Part shown: positions 43,517 to 52,958 of the stretch, piece by piece | Layout of the letters: every line of letters begins with the position of its first letter | Position numbering within the stretch: the stretch's first letter is position 1 | Origin: Mycobacterium bohemicum DSM 44277 | GTDB lineage: Bacteria > Actinomycetota > Actinomycetes > Mycobacteriales > Mycobacteriaceae | Direction: 5' to 3' | Assembly (NCBI RefSeq): GCF_001053185.1 | Contig: NZ_CSTD01000001.1 | Span: 862,333-926,332 of the forward strand | DNA length: 64,000 nt | Notes under the pieces: model-generated | What the model was told of the DNA's origin: nothing | Seen by the model: the letters and a program-made list of their open reading frames with translations, nothing else | Database searches by the model: none | Position numbers and translations under genes: made by a program

Positions 43517-46036
43517 TCAGCCTCCCTTGAGCCGAATCTTCCAGCGCACAAAGCCCAGGTAGCCCAGGCTGAGCGCGATCAGCATGCCCATGTCGAACCA
43601 CCAGGCGCCGGCCGTGTGCCGCCAGTGTGAATCCTGCGGGACCGACGGAACCTGGCCTTCCAGGCTGAGCAGGTCGACGGTGGAGGCCGACGCCGCGAAG
43701 CCCCACCGGGCCGGCGTCACCCAGGACATCTGGTCGAGCCCGAGCCGTGCGGTGACGGGAATCATGCCGCCGGAGAACACCAGCTGCGACATGACCGCCA
43801 CGACGAGCAGGGGCATGATCTGTTCGTTGGACTTGGCGATGGACGACAACACCAGGCCCAGCATCGCCGAGGCGACGGTGGTCATCGCGACGTCGGCGAA
43901 CAGTTCCAGGCCCGGGATCCCCAGCGCCACCGCCCCCTGCGTGGGGCCGCCCTTGCCGACGAGCGCGATGCCCGTCACGATCGCGGACTGGATGACCGCG
44001 AACACCGTGTAGACGCAGACCTTCGCCAGTAGGTAGGCGGACGTGGACAGCCCGACCGCCTGCTCGCGCAGGAAGATGGGGCGCTCGCCGATCAGGTCCC
44101 GGATCGTCAGCGCCGTTCCCATGAAGACGGCCCCGACGTTGAGCAGCACCAGGATCTGCCCCGGCTCGGTGGGCGCGGCCCCCAGCGGGTTCGGCCTGCC
44201 GAAGCCCACGTCGCCGGGCACCGACATGGACAGCGAGCCCATGATGAACGGCAGCAGCGCCAGGAAGATGAAGTAGCCGCGGTCGGAGACGATCAGGCGG
44301 ACCTGCCGCCGCGCGATCGTCGAGAACTGCCGGAACAGGCTGGTGTGCGACGGGTCGCCGATCTCGGCGGGCCGCTCGGCCGGCGGCGGCGGCCCGCAGA
44401 ACGCGGTCTTGCCGCCGGGGGCCAGCAGCAGCACCTGGTCGCAGACGTCGAGGTAGGTCAGCGAGTGCGTGACCACCAGCACCACGCGGCCGGCGTCGGC
44501 GAGTTGCCGCAGCATCGTCATGACCTGGCGGTCCAGCGCCGGGTCCAGGCCCGACGTCGGCTCGTCGAGGATCAGCAGCGACGGCCCGGTCAGCAGCTCC
44601 AGCGCCACCGAGGCGCGCTTGCGCTGGCCGCCGGAGAGCTTGTCGACCCGGGTGTGCAGGTGCTGGGTCATCTCCAGCTCCTCGAGCACCCGGGCCACCA
44701 CCTGTTCGCGATCGTCCTTGGTGGTGTCCGGCGGCAACCGCAGTTCGGCGGCGTACATCAGCGCCTGCTGCACGGTGAGCTGCCCGTGCACCACGTCGTC
44801 CTGCGGGACCATCCCGATCCTGCTGCGCAGCGACGCGTACTCGGCGTGCACGTTGTGGCCCTCGAACGACACCGTGCCCCTGGTCGGGTGCGTGTAGCCG
44901 GCCACCAGCCGCGCGAACGTCGACTTGCCGGCGCCCGACGGGCCGATCACCGCGGTCAGCGTGCCGGGTTGAGCCCCCAGCGAGATGTCGTCCAGCAGTG
45001 TCTTGTTGTTCTCGATGGTCCACGTCACCCCGCGCACGTCGAGCCCGCCGGTGCGGGTCGCGGTCGCGGTCTCGTCGCGGCGGGCCAGCGTGCCGCCCGC
45101 GAAGACGAGGTCGATGTTGCCGATGGTGACCACGTCGCCCTCGTGCAGCACCGCGGCGTCGACCCGCGACCCGTTGACGAAGGTGCCGTTGATGCTGCGG
45201 TTGTCGTGGATCTCGGTGCCGTGGTCGGTCGGGATCAGGGTGGCGTGGTGGCGGGAGGCCAGCACCTCGGGGATGACGATGTCGTTGTCGTTGGCCCGGC
45301 CGATCTTGACCGCCCCGGGAGCCGACTCCGCCGGCCGTCCCGGCCGCAGGATCTTCATCATCGAGGTCGCGAGGTTCGACTGATCCCCGCCGACGCGACC
45401 GGTCTCGGGCCCCCCCACCGGGTGCGCGGCCGGGGGCGGCGGAACGTTCGGCGACGGTGGCCGGTAGATCTGCGGCGCGGGCTGCGGCCCGCTGGCCGGG
45501 GTGGGCACGTGCCCGCTGGTCGGGTACCGGTGCTCGGGGCCCGACGGCGGGTGCTGCGCCAGCGGTCCGCTCGGCGGATGCGTGGGCTGGCGGACCGCGG
45601 CGGTCGGCGGCTGGTGCGGCTGGCCCGGCCAGGGCGGGGCGGGCTGCGGCTGGCTGTGTGGCACCGGCGCGCTGGGCGGGTTGTAGATCGGGATCGACGT
45701 CGTCAAGGGCGGCCGGCCCGCCGACTGGTGGCGCCCCACCTCGAAGGTCAGCGCCGGGCCGTCCGGATTGCCGATGTTGACCCGCAGGCCGTCCTGGATT
45801 TCGGCGACCGGCACCCGGCGGTTGTTGACGTACAGGCCGTTGAGGCTGCCGTTGTCGATCGCGATCCATCGGCCCTGGTCGAAGCGCACGATGAGGTGGG
45901 TCCGGGAGATCAGGGGATGCGCGACGCGGACGTCGGCGCGAAGGTCACGCCCGATGACGACGTCGTTGCCGGCTGCGAAGGTGCGTTCGGCGCCCTCGTA
46001 CCGCACGGTCAGCACGGGGGCGGCTGGTCGGCTCAC
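43517..46036 (-). CDS. Double-FHA ABC transporter (Rv1747-like)
   Basis: 839 residues from GTG 46036. FHA-1 (about 20-90, RTHLIV), a proline-rich linker with TS/PTSG sites, FHA-2 (about 225-300, RHHATL), an ABC ATPase (Walker A GPSGAGKS near 365, LSGGQRKR, LILDEPTSG) and a C-terminal ABC-2-type membrane domain with six segments. In M. tuberculosis this exporter is controlled by Ser/Thr kinase PknF through the FHA domains. After AFCGPP the chain goes to AERPAEIGDP, and some 40 residues present in Rv1747 as I remember it are missing at 44378-44395. It may export lipid-linked sugars. Confidence 0.92.
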   Translation of the reverse strand: MSRPAAPVLTVRYEGAERTFAAGNDVVIGRDLRADVRVAHPLISRTHLIVRFDQGRWIAIDNGSLNGLYVNNRRVPVAEIQDGLRVNIGNPDGPALTFEVGRHQSAGRPPLTTSIPIYNPPSAPVPHSQPQPAPPWPGQPHQPPTAAVRQPTHPPSGPLAQHPPSGPEHRYPTSGHVPTPASGPQPAPQIYRPPSPNVPPPPAAHPVGGPETGRVGGDQSNLATSMMKILRPGRPAESAPGAVKIGRANDNDIVIPEVLASRHHATLIPTDHGTEIHDNRSINGTFVNGSRVDAAVLHEGDVVTIGNIDLVFAGGTLARRDETATATRTGGLDVRGVTWTIENNKTLLDDISLGAQPGTLTAVIGPSGAGKSTFARLVAGYTHPTRGTVSFEGHNVHAEYASLRSRIGMVPQDDVVHGQLTVQQALMYAAELRLPPDTTKDDREQVVARVLEELEMTQHLHTRVDKLSGGQRKRASVALELLTGPSLLILDEPTSGLDPALDRQVMTMLRQLADAGRVVLVVTHSLTYLDVCDQVLLLAPGGKTAFCGPPPPAERPAEIGDPSHTSLFRQFSTIARRQVRLIVSDRGYFIFLALLPFIMGSLSMSVPGDVGFGRPNPLGAAPTEPGQILVLLNVGAVFMGTALTIRDLIGERPIFLREQAVGLSTSAYLLAKVCVYTVFAVIQSAIVTGIALVGKGGPTQGAVALGIPGLELFADVAMTTVASAMLGLVLSSIAKSNEQIMPLLVVAVMSQLVFSGGMIPVTARLGLDQMSWVTPARWGFAASASTVDLLSLEGQVPSVPQDSHWRHTAGAWWFDMGMLIALSLGYLGFVRWKIRLKGG

Positions 46037-46174
46037 GAGGATCCACTGTATCGGCCGGACCGCCAATTGGGGGCGGGGTCGGCCTGCCGTATCGCCCTGG
46101 GCCCCCACAGGAGTGGCGTTGGGGACGGCCGCCCCGCCGAAAATTCCTGCCGCGCAGGCATTCCCGTATTCTTG

Positions 46175-47218
46175 TCAGCCCGCCTCGGCGGTGACCCGGC
46201 GCCACGACTCGTTGCCGGCCGCGGCGGTGACCTGCTTGATGAAGTCGCCGATGTAGCGGATCGCCCGCCGCCCTTCGGGCAGCACGTCGGCCGCCAGCGG
46301 GAAATCGTGGATCTGCTTGTCCCAAAGGTGCAGATCGCAGCGGACTCCGCTCGCCTCGAGCCGCTCGGCCATCAACTCGGCGTCCGGCGTCAGCAACTCG
46401 TCGGAGCTGGCGTGGATGGTCACCGGCGGCATCAGCGAAAGGTCGGCCTCCACCGGCGAGACGACCGCGCCCCCCGACCCGTGCTCGTCACCCGGCAGGT
46501 GGACCGTGCTGAGGAATTTGGCGAACCTCGACAGGGCGCGCCGGGTGAACATGGAGCACTTTCGTGCGTTGCGGTGCTTGAGTTTTCGGGTGGGATCCGC
46601 GTCGGTGAACGGCGAAATCGCCGCGACCCCGGCCGGGGTGAGATCGTGGCTGCGGATGGCCGCCAGCGTGGTCATGAACGCGAGGTACCCGCCGGCAGAG
46701 TCGCCGGCGACCACGAGCTGGTCACCGTCGTAGCCCAGCTCCTGCAACCAGCGCAGGCCGCTGAGGCCGTCTTCGATGGCATCCGTGATCTGGTGGGAGG
46801 GCAGCTTGCGGTAGCAGACCGTGAGCACGGCGGCGTCGGCGGCTTTCGACAGGCGGATCACCATCGAGCGGTGCGTGTTGAGGCCGCACGTCAAAAAGGC
46901 GCCGCCGTGGAAGTAGAGGATCGCCCGTGCCGCGGAGGCGCCGGGCGCCCGCACCCACTCGGCGGCGCAGTTGTCGAGCCGCACGGGGGCGACGTGCGCG
47001 GTGGAGCCAAAGCGTGGAAGCAAGCCCGCGAACCCGTCCACGTACTCCAGGGGCCAGCGCAGGTTCGGCTGCATGGCCCACGCCCGCACCGTGTTCTTGA
47101 CGATCAGCCGGCTGGCCGCCGACACCGCATACGACTGCGGGCTGGCGCGGTGGTGGACTCGTCGCGACATCGCCCGACTCGGCAGCAATTGGTATGGATC
47201 TGTCGTCATCATTGGCAT
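46175..47218 (-). CDS. Alpha/beta hydrolase (Lip-family esterase/lipase)
   Basis: 347 residues of the hormone-sensitive-lipase type. YFHGGAFLTC gives the oxyanion hole, VAGDSAGGYLA the serine, ASSDELLTPDAE the acid and QIHDFPL the histidine. A hydrophobic N-terminal region (SAASRLIVKNTVRAWAMQP) resembles cell-wall-associated Lip proteins of mycobacteria. ATG at 47218 has GGAG 3 nt upstream; two later in-frame ATGs are possible. A divergent SDR gene follows. Confidence 0.88.
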   Translation of the reverse strand: MPMMTTDPYQLLPSRAMSRRVHHRASPQSYAVSAASRLIVKNTVRAWAMQPNLRWPLEYVDGFAGLLPRFGSTAHVAPVRLDNCAAEWVRAPGASAARAILYFHGGAFLTCGLNTHRSMVIRLSKAADAAVLTVCYRKLPSHQITDAIEDGLSGLRWLQELGYDGDQLVVAGDSAGGYLAFMTTLAAIRSHDLTPAGVAAISPFTDADPTRKLKHRNARKCSMFTRRALSRFAKFLSTVHLPGDEHGSGGAVVSPVEADLSLMPPVTIHASSDELLTPDAELMAERLEASGVRCDLHLWDKQIHDFPLAADVLPEGRRAIRYIGDFIKQVTAAAGNESWRRVTAEAG

Positions 47219-47365
47219 CAGCTCCTAAGTGCGCACCGAATACCCGCTCGCGGGAACGGAAAACGGCGGGCAAATCCTCGCGGCTTGTAGCGCTCGTCAC
47301 GTTTGCCGACGCGCCGGAGGGGGTACGGCCGTCCCGCCGTCGAGCGCTGCCCCAAGATGAGGGGC

Positions 47366-48208
47366 ATGGACGAACCAACCACCGGTCCGCTGTTGCTCGA
47401 TCGCGTCGCGGTGGTGACCGGCGGCGGTGGTGGTATCGGCGCGGCCACCGCGCGCCTGTTCGCCGCGCACGGCGCCCGCGTGGTCATCGCCGACATCGAC
47501 GCCGAGGGGGCGCACCGGACGGCCGCGGAGATCGCCGACGCCGGGGGCTCGGTCGTCGTCCACGTCGCCGACGTTCGCGATGCCGGGCAGGTCGACGGCC
47601 TGGCGCGATCGGTGCTGGTCGACCACGGCCGGGTGGACGTGCTGGTGAACAACGTGGGCCACTGGCTGCGCCACCCCGGCGACTTCGCCGAGACCGATCC
47701 CCAGCTGTGGGACGAGCTCTACCGGATCAACCTGCACCACGTCTTTCTGGTCACCCACGCGTTGCTGCCGGCGATGATCGAGAGGCGCACCGGCGCGATC
47801 GTCAACGTCTCGTCGGTCGAAGCGTTGCGCGGGTATCCCGAGGACCCGGTGTATGCGGCGTTCAAGGCGGCCGTCGTGCACTTCACCCGCAGCCTGGCGG
47901 TGCAGGTCGGCCGCGACGGCGTGCGGGTCAACGCGATCGGGCCCGACGTCACCGAGTCCCTGCAGGTGCCCTACTCGCAGTGGTTGTCGGCCGAGGAACA
48001 GTCGCAATGGCCGCAGTGGGTTCCGCTCGGGCGGATGGGGTTGCCGGTCGACCAGGCCCGGGTCATCCTGTTCCTGGCCTCCGACCTGTCGGCGTTCGTC
48101 ACCGGCCACACCATCCCGACCGACGGCGGCACCGGCGCGGCGGGCGGGTGGTTCCGCTCGGCGCGCCGCCCCGGCCGGCAGTGGACGAACCGGCCCATCG
48201 CCCCGTGA
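47366..48208 (+). CDS. Short-chain dehydrogenase/reductase
   Basis: 280 residues from ATG 47366 (ATG 47357 is also in frame). TGGGGGIG, then NNVG in place of NNAG, the serine of VSSVEAL and YAAFK. The tail VTGHTIPTDGG is usual for classical SDRs, followed by an unusual Arg/Trp-rich C-terminal end. It would act on an alcohol or ketone with NAD, judged from IADIDAEG after the second strand. It stands alone between the divergent hydrolase and the convergent molybdopterin oxidoreductase. Confidence 0.85.
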   Translation: MDEPTTGPLLLDRVAVVTGGGGGIGAATARLFAAHGARVVIADIDAEGAHRTAAEIADAGGSVVVHVADVRDAGQVDGLARSVLVDHGRVDVLVNNVGHWLRHPGDFAETDPQLWDELYRINLHHVFLVTHALLPAMIERRTGAIVNVSSVEALRGYPEDPVYAAFKAAVVHFTRSLAVQVGRDGVRVNAIGPDVTESLQVPYSQWLSAEEQSQWPQWVPLGRMGLPVDQARVILFLASDLSAFVTGHTIPTDGGTGAAGGWFRSARRPGRQWTNRPIAP

Positions 48209-48262
48209 TCGCCGCGCCGCCCGATCGCGCCGATTCCGTGGTCGCGATGTCCGTGCGGTGCG

Positions 48263-50476
48263 TCAGCTGATGCTCACCGGGATGCCGTTGAGGGCGCCGT
48301 TGCCGGACGGTTCGTCGAGGAACGTCGGCGGGGACAGCACGTTGGTGTTGACGCCGGGCGAACCGTTGGCCACCGTCATGCGGGTGCCCGGCCTGCCGTG
48401 TCCCCAGCCGTGGGGCATCGACACCACGCCGGGTCTGATCGCGTCGGTGACCTCCACGGGCACCGTGATCTCGCCGGCCTCCGATTTCACCGTGACGACG
48501 TCGTCGGCGTCGACGCCGTGGCGGGCCGCGTCGTCGGGATGCATCAGCAACGTGCAGCGGTCCTTGCCCTTCATCAGCGCGGGCACGTTGTGCAGCCAGG
48601 TGTTGTTGGAGCGCAGGTGTCGGCGGCTGACCAGGACGAGCGGTTCGGGCGGCCGGTCCAGGCGGGCGGCCAGCCGGGGCAGGTCGTCGAGCAGGTATTG
48701 CGGCGCCAGCCGGATCTTTTTGTCCGCGGTGCCCAGGATGCCGGGCAGCTGCGGCACCATCGGCCCGAAGTCGATCCCGTTCGGGTTGGCCTTGAGCAGG
48801 TCCAGGGTGAGCCCGCCCGGATTCTGGCCGTACCGGTCCCCGAAGGGGCCCGTGCGCAGGGTGAGGTCCAGGATTCGCTCCGGGCCGCCTGTCAAACCGG
48901 TGCCGTCGTAGAGCTTGCGGATCTCCGCGCCGTCGAGTCCCTGGGTGAAGGCCAGGTAGTCGAAGAAGCCGTCGTCGATCGCCTCGACGTCGACGTCCTC
49001 GGCCGGCGTCCCGGTGCACAGGCCGGTGAGCCGGATCAGGATCTCCCACTCGTGGGGGCGCTCACCCGGGTCGAACACCGGGGCCGAGTAATTGGCGATG
49101 CTGCGGATCGCGAACTGCAGGATCAGGTCGTCGTGGTGGGGCTGCTCGAGCGGCGACAGCCCGGGCAGGATCACGTCGGCGTGCCGGGTCGTCTCGTTGA
49201 TCCACAAATCGACGGCGATCATCGCGTCGAGCATTCCCAGCGCCTCGTCGAGCCGGTCGCCGCCGGGTGTGGACAAAACCGGGTTGCCGGCGATGGTGAT
49301 CAGCGCCTTGAGCTGTCCGTCGCCCGGCGTGGCGATCTCTTCGGCCAGGCAGGACACCGGAGCCTGGCCGAGCACCTCCTTGGCGCCCCGCACCCGGGTG
49401 CGCCAGCGGCCGAACTCCGGCGCGCCGTCCTCCAGGCCGGGCAGGGGTTGCGTGGTGACCGACCAGGCCGCCGGTTTCGGGAACATCGCCCCGCCCGGGG
49501 TGTCGAAGTGTCCGGTCAGGATGTTGATCACGTCGACCATCCAGCTGGCCAGGCTGCCGAATTCCTGGTTGCACAGCCCGATTCGCCCGTAGACCACCGA
49601 CTTCGGGGTGCCGGCGAGCTCGCGGGCCAGCCGGCGTATGCGGTCCTCGCCGATGCCGGTGACGGCGCTGACCCGGCTCGGTGGCCAGTCGGCGGCGACG
49701 CGGCGCATCGTGTCGACACCGTCGACGTGCGGCCCGGGGTTGGTCAGGCCCTCGTCGAACAGGGTGTGGGCGACGGCCAACAGCAGGGCGGCGTCGGTGC
49801 CGGGGACGATCGGCAGCCACTCGTCGGCGCGGTCGGCCGTGCGGGTGCGCACGGGGTCGATCACGATCACTTTGCCGCGCCGGCGAATCGCGTCGATCAG
49901 GCCCATCACATCGGGTGCGGCCAGGAGCGACCCCTGGGACGCCGCGGGATTGGCGCCCATGATGACGAGCAGGTCGGTGCGTTCGATGTCGGGAACCGGA
50001 AAGCTCCACCAGCCGCCATACATCAGATGCGACGACAGGTTCTTCGGCCACTGGTCGACCGTCCCGGGCGAGTAGGTCACCGGCATGCCCGACATGCCCA
50101 GCAGCACGCCCGCATACCGGGCCAGCGAGAACGAGTGCGCCAGCGGGTTGCCGGTGTAGGCGGTGACGGCGCCGATTCCGTACTTGTCGATAACCGGCGT
50201 CAGCAGTTCGGTGCAGCGCCGAAACGCCGCATCCCAGCCGACCTCGTGCCATTGCCCGTCGACTTTGACCAGCGGGCGGCGGATGCGGTCGGGGTCGTCG
50301 TGCAGGGCGCCGAGCGCCACGCCCTTCGGGCACAGGTGCCCGCGACTCCACACGTCGTCGCGATTGCCCCGGATGCCGGTGACCCTTCCGGCTTCGACGT
50401 CAATCTCCAAGCCGCACATGGCTTCACACAAAGGACAGGTACGCAGATGCCTGCCGTCATCGCCGGTCGCCACCAC
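48263..50476 (-). CDS. Molybdopterin oxidoreductase (formate dehydrogenase/nitrate reductase-like)
   Basis: 737 residues from GTG 50476. An N-terminal 4Fe-4S site CPLCEAMCG with a later HLCPKG, then the molybdopterin domains (LVIMGANPAASQG, VIVIDPVRTRTADRADEWL, ILPGLSPLEQPHHDDL) and a C-terminal molydopterin-dinucleotide-binding domain with MPHGWGHGRPGTRM. It resembles Rv0197-type enzymes. Electron partner and substrate unknown. The start is chosen from the leaderless layout: TACAGT, six bases, then GTG. A longer ATG at 50524 is in frame. A strong palindrome lies just upstream of the -10. Confidence 0.88.
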   Translation of the reverse strand: MVATGDDGRHLRTCPLCEAMCGLEIDVEAGRVTGIRGNRDDVWSRGHLCPKGVALGALHDDPDRIRRPLVKVDGQWHEVGWDAAFRRCTELLTPVIDKYGIGAVTAYTGNPLAHSFSLARYAGVLLGMSGMPVTYSPGTVDQWPKNLSSHLMYGGWWSFPVPDIERTDLLVIMGANPAASQGSLLAAPDVMGLIDAIRRRGKVIVIDPVRTRTADRADEWLPIVPGTDAALLLAVAHTLFDEGLTNPGPHVDGVDTMRRVAADWPPSRVSAVTGIGEDRIRRLARELAGTPKSVVYGRIGLCNQEFGSLASWMVDVINILTGHFDTPGGAMFPKPAAWSVTTQPLPGLEDGAPEFGRWRTRVRGAKEVLGQAPVSCLAEEIATPGDGQLKALITIAGNPVLSTPGGDRLDEALGMLDAMIAVDLWINETTRHADVILPGLSPLEQPHHDDLILQFAIRSIANYSAPVFDPGERPHEWEILIRLTGLCTGTPAEDVDVEAIDDGFFDYLAFTQGLDGAEIRKLYDGTGLTGGPERILDLTLRTGPFGDRYGQNPGGLTLDLLKANPNGIDFGPMVPQLPGILGTADKKIRLAPQYLLDDLPRLAARLDRPPEPLVLVSRRHLRSNNTWLHNVPALMKGKDRCTLLMHPDDAARHGVDADDVVTVKSEAGEITVPVEVTDAIRPGVVSMPHGWGHGRPGTRMTVANGSPGVNTNVLSPPTFLDEPSGNGALNGIPVSIS

Positions 50477-50482
50477 CCACCC

Positions 50483-50488
50483 ACTGTA
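50483..50488 (-). promoter_or_regulatory. Candidate -10 for a leaderless molybdopterin oxidoreductase transcript
   Basis: Minus-strand TACAGT followed by GGGTGG and then tandem GTG codons at 50476. Confidence 0.5.
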
Positions 50489-50511
50489 TTCCGCTACCCG
50501 AGGTAGCGGAA
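50489..50511. promoter_or_regulatory. Perfect 23-bp palindrome at the oxidoreductase promoter
   Basis: Arms TTCCGCTACC and GGTAGCGGAA (10 bp) with a 3-nt spacer. It ends immediately upstream of the -10 element, so a bound regulator would cover the -35 zone. This is the strongest palindrome noticed in the window. Confidence 0.7.
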
Positions 50512-50585
50512 GTGGGCGCATCATCCCGGCCCGGGACGGCGATGGCCCGGTCGCGCCGTGCGACCGGGCCACTCGAGCCGGAGTG

Positions 50586-50822
50586 TCAGCCCTGCTCGGC
50601 CTTCTGCCGGGCCTCGTTGGCGTCGGCGGCCTTGCGGGCGGCTTCGGCTTCCGCCTCCTTCTGGCCCGCCTCACGCTGGGCGTCGGCCTTGTCCTGCTGC
50701 GCCTGACCCTCGCGCAGGAGGTCCTCGCTGCCGGTCACCGCGCCCGCGACCTCCTTGACCTTGCCCTTCACACCCTCGACGATGCCTTCGACGGCTTCCT
50801 GGGGACCGCTCTTCTCCGACAT
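50586..50822 (-). CDS. CsbD-like / microaggregate-binding-protein-type stress protein
   Basis: 78 residues, charged and alanine-rich. The first half, AVEGIVEGVKGKVKEVAGAVTGSEDL, matches CsbD-like stress proteins; the rest is an alanine/glutamate coiled-coil-like helix (EAEAEAARKAADANEARQKAE). Soluble, with no signal peptide. ATG at 50822 with AAGGAG upstream. Function in mycobacteria is not established; CsbD relatives are induced by general stress. Confidence 0.8.
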   Translation of the reverse strand: MSEKSGPQEAVEGIVEGVKGKVKEVAGAVTGSEDLLREGQAQQDKADAQREAGQKEAEAEAARKAADANEARQKAEQG

Positions 50823-50956
50823 AACGACTCCTTCATCTGGCTGGTTTGATCTGCCGGTGGGATTCCCGGCCGCGCAGACGGCCGAAACGCCGGCGCCGAG
50901 TAGCGTTCGCCACATCCGGATGGCCCGTCCGGGATCGCCAGCGAGGAGCCGCCACG

Positions 50957-51400
50957 GTGCAGGTGTGGGAATTGATCGCCCGCGAGCAGATCCGCGAGAC
51001 GCTGGCGCGCTACAACTGGTCGGGCGATGCCGGCAGGATCGACGAGCTCGCCGCGACGTTCCGCACGGACGGCGTGCTCGAGATCCGCGGGCTGGACCCG
51101 TTGCGCGGACGGGCCGACATAGCCGCCTTCCTCGGCGGCCTCACGCCGAATGCGCCCGCAGACGGCCGGCGGGTCGTCCGCCACAACCTGACCAACGTGC
51201 TGTTCACCGGGCTCAGCCCGGAGCGGGCACGCGTCTCGTCCTACTTCACCGTGCTGACCGAGATCGGGCTGGACCATTTCGGACGCTATCGCGACGTCCT
51301 GGTGCCCGAGGGTGACGGCTGGCTCATCGAACACCGCAAGGTGAGCACCGATTGGGCATCCCCGGACTCCACGATGGCCCGGCGGGCAGGCGGCGGCTGA
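50957..51400 (+). CDS. NTF2-like / SnoaL-type protein
   Basis: 147 residues of the NTF2-like (SnoaL, ketosteroid-isomerase) fold: IAREQIRETLARYNWSGDAGRIDELAATF is the typical first helical pair, and later strands include VVRHNLTNVLF and GDGWLIEHRKVSTDW. Members are isomerases, dehydratases, cyclases or ligand-binding proteins; no catalytic pair can be assigned. The GTG at 50957 has GAGGAG about 7 nt upstream, which overrides a longer opening. The wax-ester synthase gene follows 101 nt later. Confidence 0.82.
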   Translation: MQVWELIAREQIRETLARYNWSGDAGRIDELAATFRTDGVLEIRGLDPLRGRADIAAFLGGLTPNAPADGRRVVRHNLTNVLFTGLSPERARVSSYFTVLTEIGLDHFGRYRDVLVPEGDGWLIEHRKVSTDWASPDSTMARRAGGG

Positions 51401-51501
51401 ACTCCCCGGCCATGTTTGGCGATTCCCGGTGATTGGCTACCCGGTCAGGACAGCATCGACAGCGCCCTTCGCCTGATCCCGCACGGGGCCGATACAACGA
51501 G

Positions 51502-52908
51502 ATGAGCGGTATGGAGCGACTGAGCGGATTAGACGCGTTCTTCTTGTACGTGGAATCACCGACACAGCCACTGAATGTCTGCTGTGCACTGGAGATGGAT
51601 CCGTCGACGATGCCCGGCGGCTACACCTTCGACCGGTTCCGCGAGGCGCTGTCCGCGCGGGTCGGCGCTATCCCCGAATTCCGCTGCAAGCTGGCCGACA
51701 CCCCGCTGAACTTCGACCATCCGGTCTGGGTCGACGACGACGACTTCGACCTGGGGCGCCACCTGCACCACGCGGCGCTGCCCGCGCCGGGCGGTCGCCG
51801 GGAATTGGCCGAGATGTGCGGCCAGATCACCGCCCAGGCGCTCGACCGCGACCATCCGCTATGGGAGATGTGGGTGATCGAGGGCCTGCAGCACGACGCG
51901 TTGGCGGTGGTGTTCAAGGCGCATCACGCGGTGGTCGACGGCATCGGCGGCGCCAATCTGCTCGCGCAGCTCTGCGGAACGGAGGCCGACGCCGCGCCCC
52001 CGCGTGACTCCGCGGCCGGCGCGGGCGCGGCGCATCCCTTGCAGATCGCCGCGTCGGGATTGATCGGGACGGCGCTGCGGCCCTGGCGCCTGGCGAAGGT
52101 GGTGCCCGCAACCGCCGTCACCCTGGCGCAGACCGTTCTGCGGGTCCGCGGCGGCGGGCACACGATGGCCGCTCCGTTCGCCGCACCGGCGACGGTGTTC
52201 AACGGCTCCTGCAGCCGGCGCCGCTGCGTCGCCTTCGCCGAGGTGGACTTCGAGGACATCAAGACGGTGAAGAACAGGTTCGGCGTGACCGTCAACGACG
52301 TGGTGACCGCGCTGTGCGCGGGAGCCCTGCGGCAGTACCTGCAGCACCGCGGCGAGCTGACGGATCGCCCGCTGGTCGCGAGCGTGCCGGTTTCGGTGCA
52401 CGGCGAATCGGGTCGCCCGGGGCGCAACCAGACGAGTTGGATGCTGTGCCGGATCGAGACCCACATCGAGGACCCGGCCGAACGGCTGCGCAGCGTGGCC
52501 GCCGGCAACGGCGCGGCCAAGGACCACGCCCGCGCCATGGGTCCGACGCTGTTGCACGACTGGACCCAGGTGGCGGGACGGACCGTCTTCGGCGCCGCGA
52601 CGAAGCTGCTACCGCGAATTCCGTTGCCGCAGAAGCCACCCCACAATTTGGTGCTGTCCAACGTGCCCGGCCCGGCCCAACAGTTGTACTTCCTGGGCTG
52701 CCGGCTCGACGGGATGTATCCGCTCGGACCGCTCGTCGCAGGGGCCGGCCTCAACGTCACCGTGATGTCGCTGAACGGCCGGCTCGGCATCGGCATCGTC
52801 TCGTGCCCCGACCTGGTTTCGGACCTCTGGGATCTCGCCGACGCATTCCCCGCCGCGCTGAAGGAACTGCTCAACTGCAGTGAGCGTGGTCCCGGCTCAC
52901 AACGCTGA
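51502..52908 (+). CDS. Wax-ester synthase/diacylglycerol acyltransferase (WS/DGAT)
   Basis: 468 residues. The catalytic HHAVVDG motif (H141, H142, D146, G147) lies in KAHHAVVDGIGG; the N-terminal RLSGLDAFFLYVESPTQPL and the C-terminal NVPGPAQQLYFLGC are typical of the mycobacterial Tgs/WS-DGAT family. It esterifies acyl-CoA to diacylglycerol or fatty alcohols for storage lipid. ATG at 51502; an ATG at 51511 is in frame. The HsaD-like gene follows on the same strand 50 nt later. Confidence 0.93.
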   Translation: MSGMERLSGLDAFFLYVESPTQPLNVCCALEMDPSTMPGGYTFDRFREALSARVGAIPEFRCKLADTPLNFDHPVWVDDDDFDLGRHLHHAALPAPGGRRELAEMCGQITAQALDRDHPLWEMWVIEGLQHDALAVVFKAHHAVVDGIGGANLLAQLCGTEADAAPPRDSAAGAGAAHPLQIAASGLIGTALRPWRLAKVVPATAVTLAQTVLRVRGGGHTMAAPFAAPATVFNGSCSRRRCVAFAEVDFEDIKTVKNRFGVTVNDVVTALCAGALRQYLQHRGELTDRPLVASVPVSVHGESGRPGRNQTSWMLCRIETHIEDPAERLRSVAAGNGAAKDHARAMGPTLLHDWTQVAGRTVFGAATKLLPRIPLPQKPPHNLVLSNVPGPAQQLYFLGCRLDGMYPLGPLVAGAGLNVTVMSLNGRLGIGIVSCPDLVSDLWDLADAFPAALKELLNCSERGPGSQR

Positions 52909-52958
52909 GCCGCGCGGTCGGTGAACCCCGCGCGGCGCCGTCACCGCCGCATGGCAAG

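Noticed and set aside
43395..45869. 824-codon frame on the same strand as the ABC transporter
   Set aside because: Out of frame with the FHA, Walker and membrane segments; composition is Arg/Ala/Gly/Pro shadow.
44345..47290. 981-codon open frame antisense to the FHA-ABC transporter and hydrolase genes
   Set aside because: It is Gly/Arg/Val-rich with no domain, and lies opposite two genes with intact motifs; long antisense openings are expected at this GC content.
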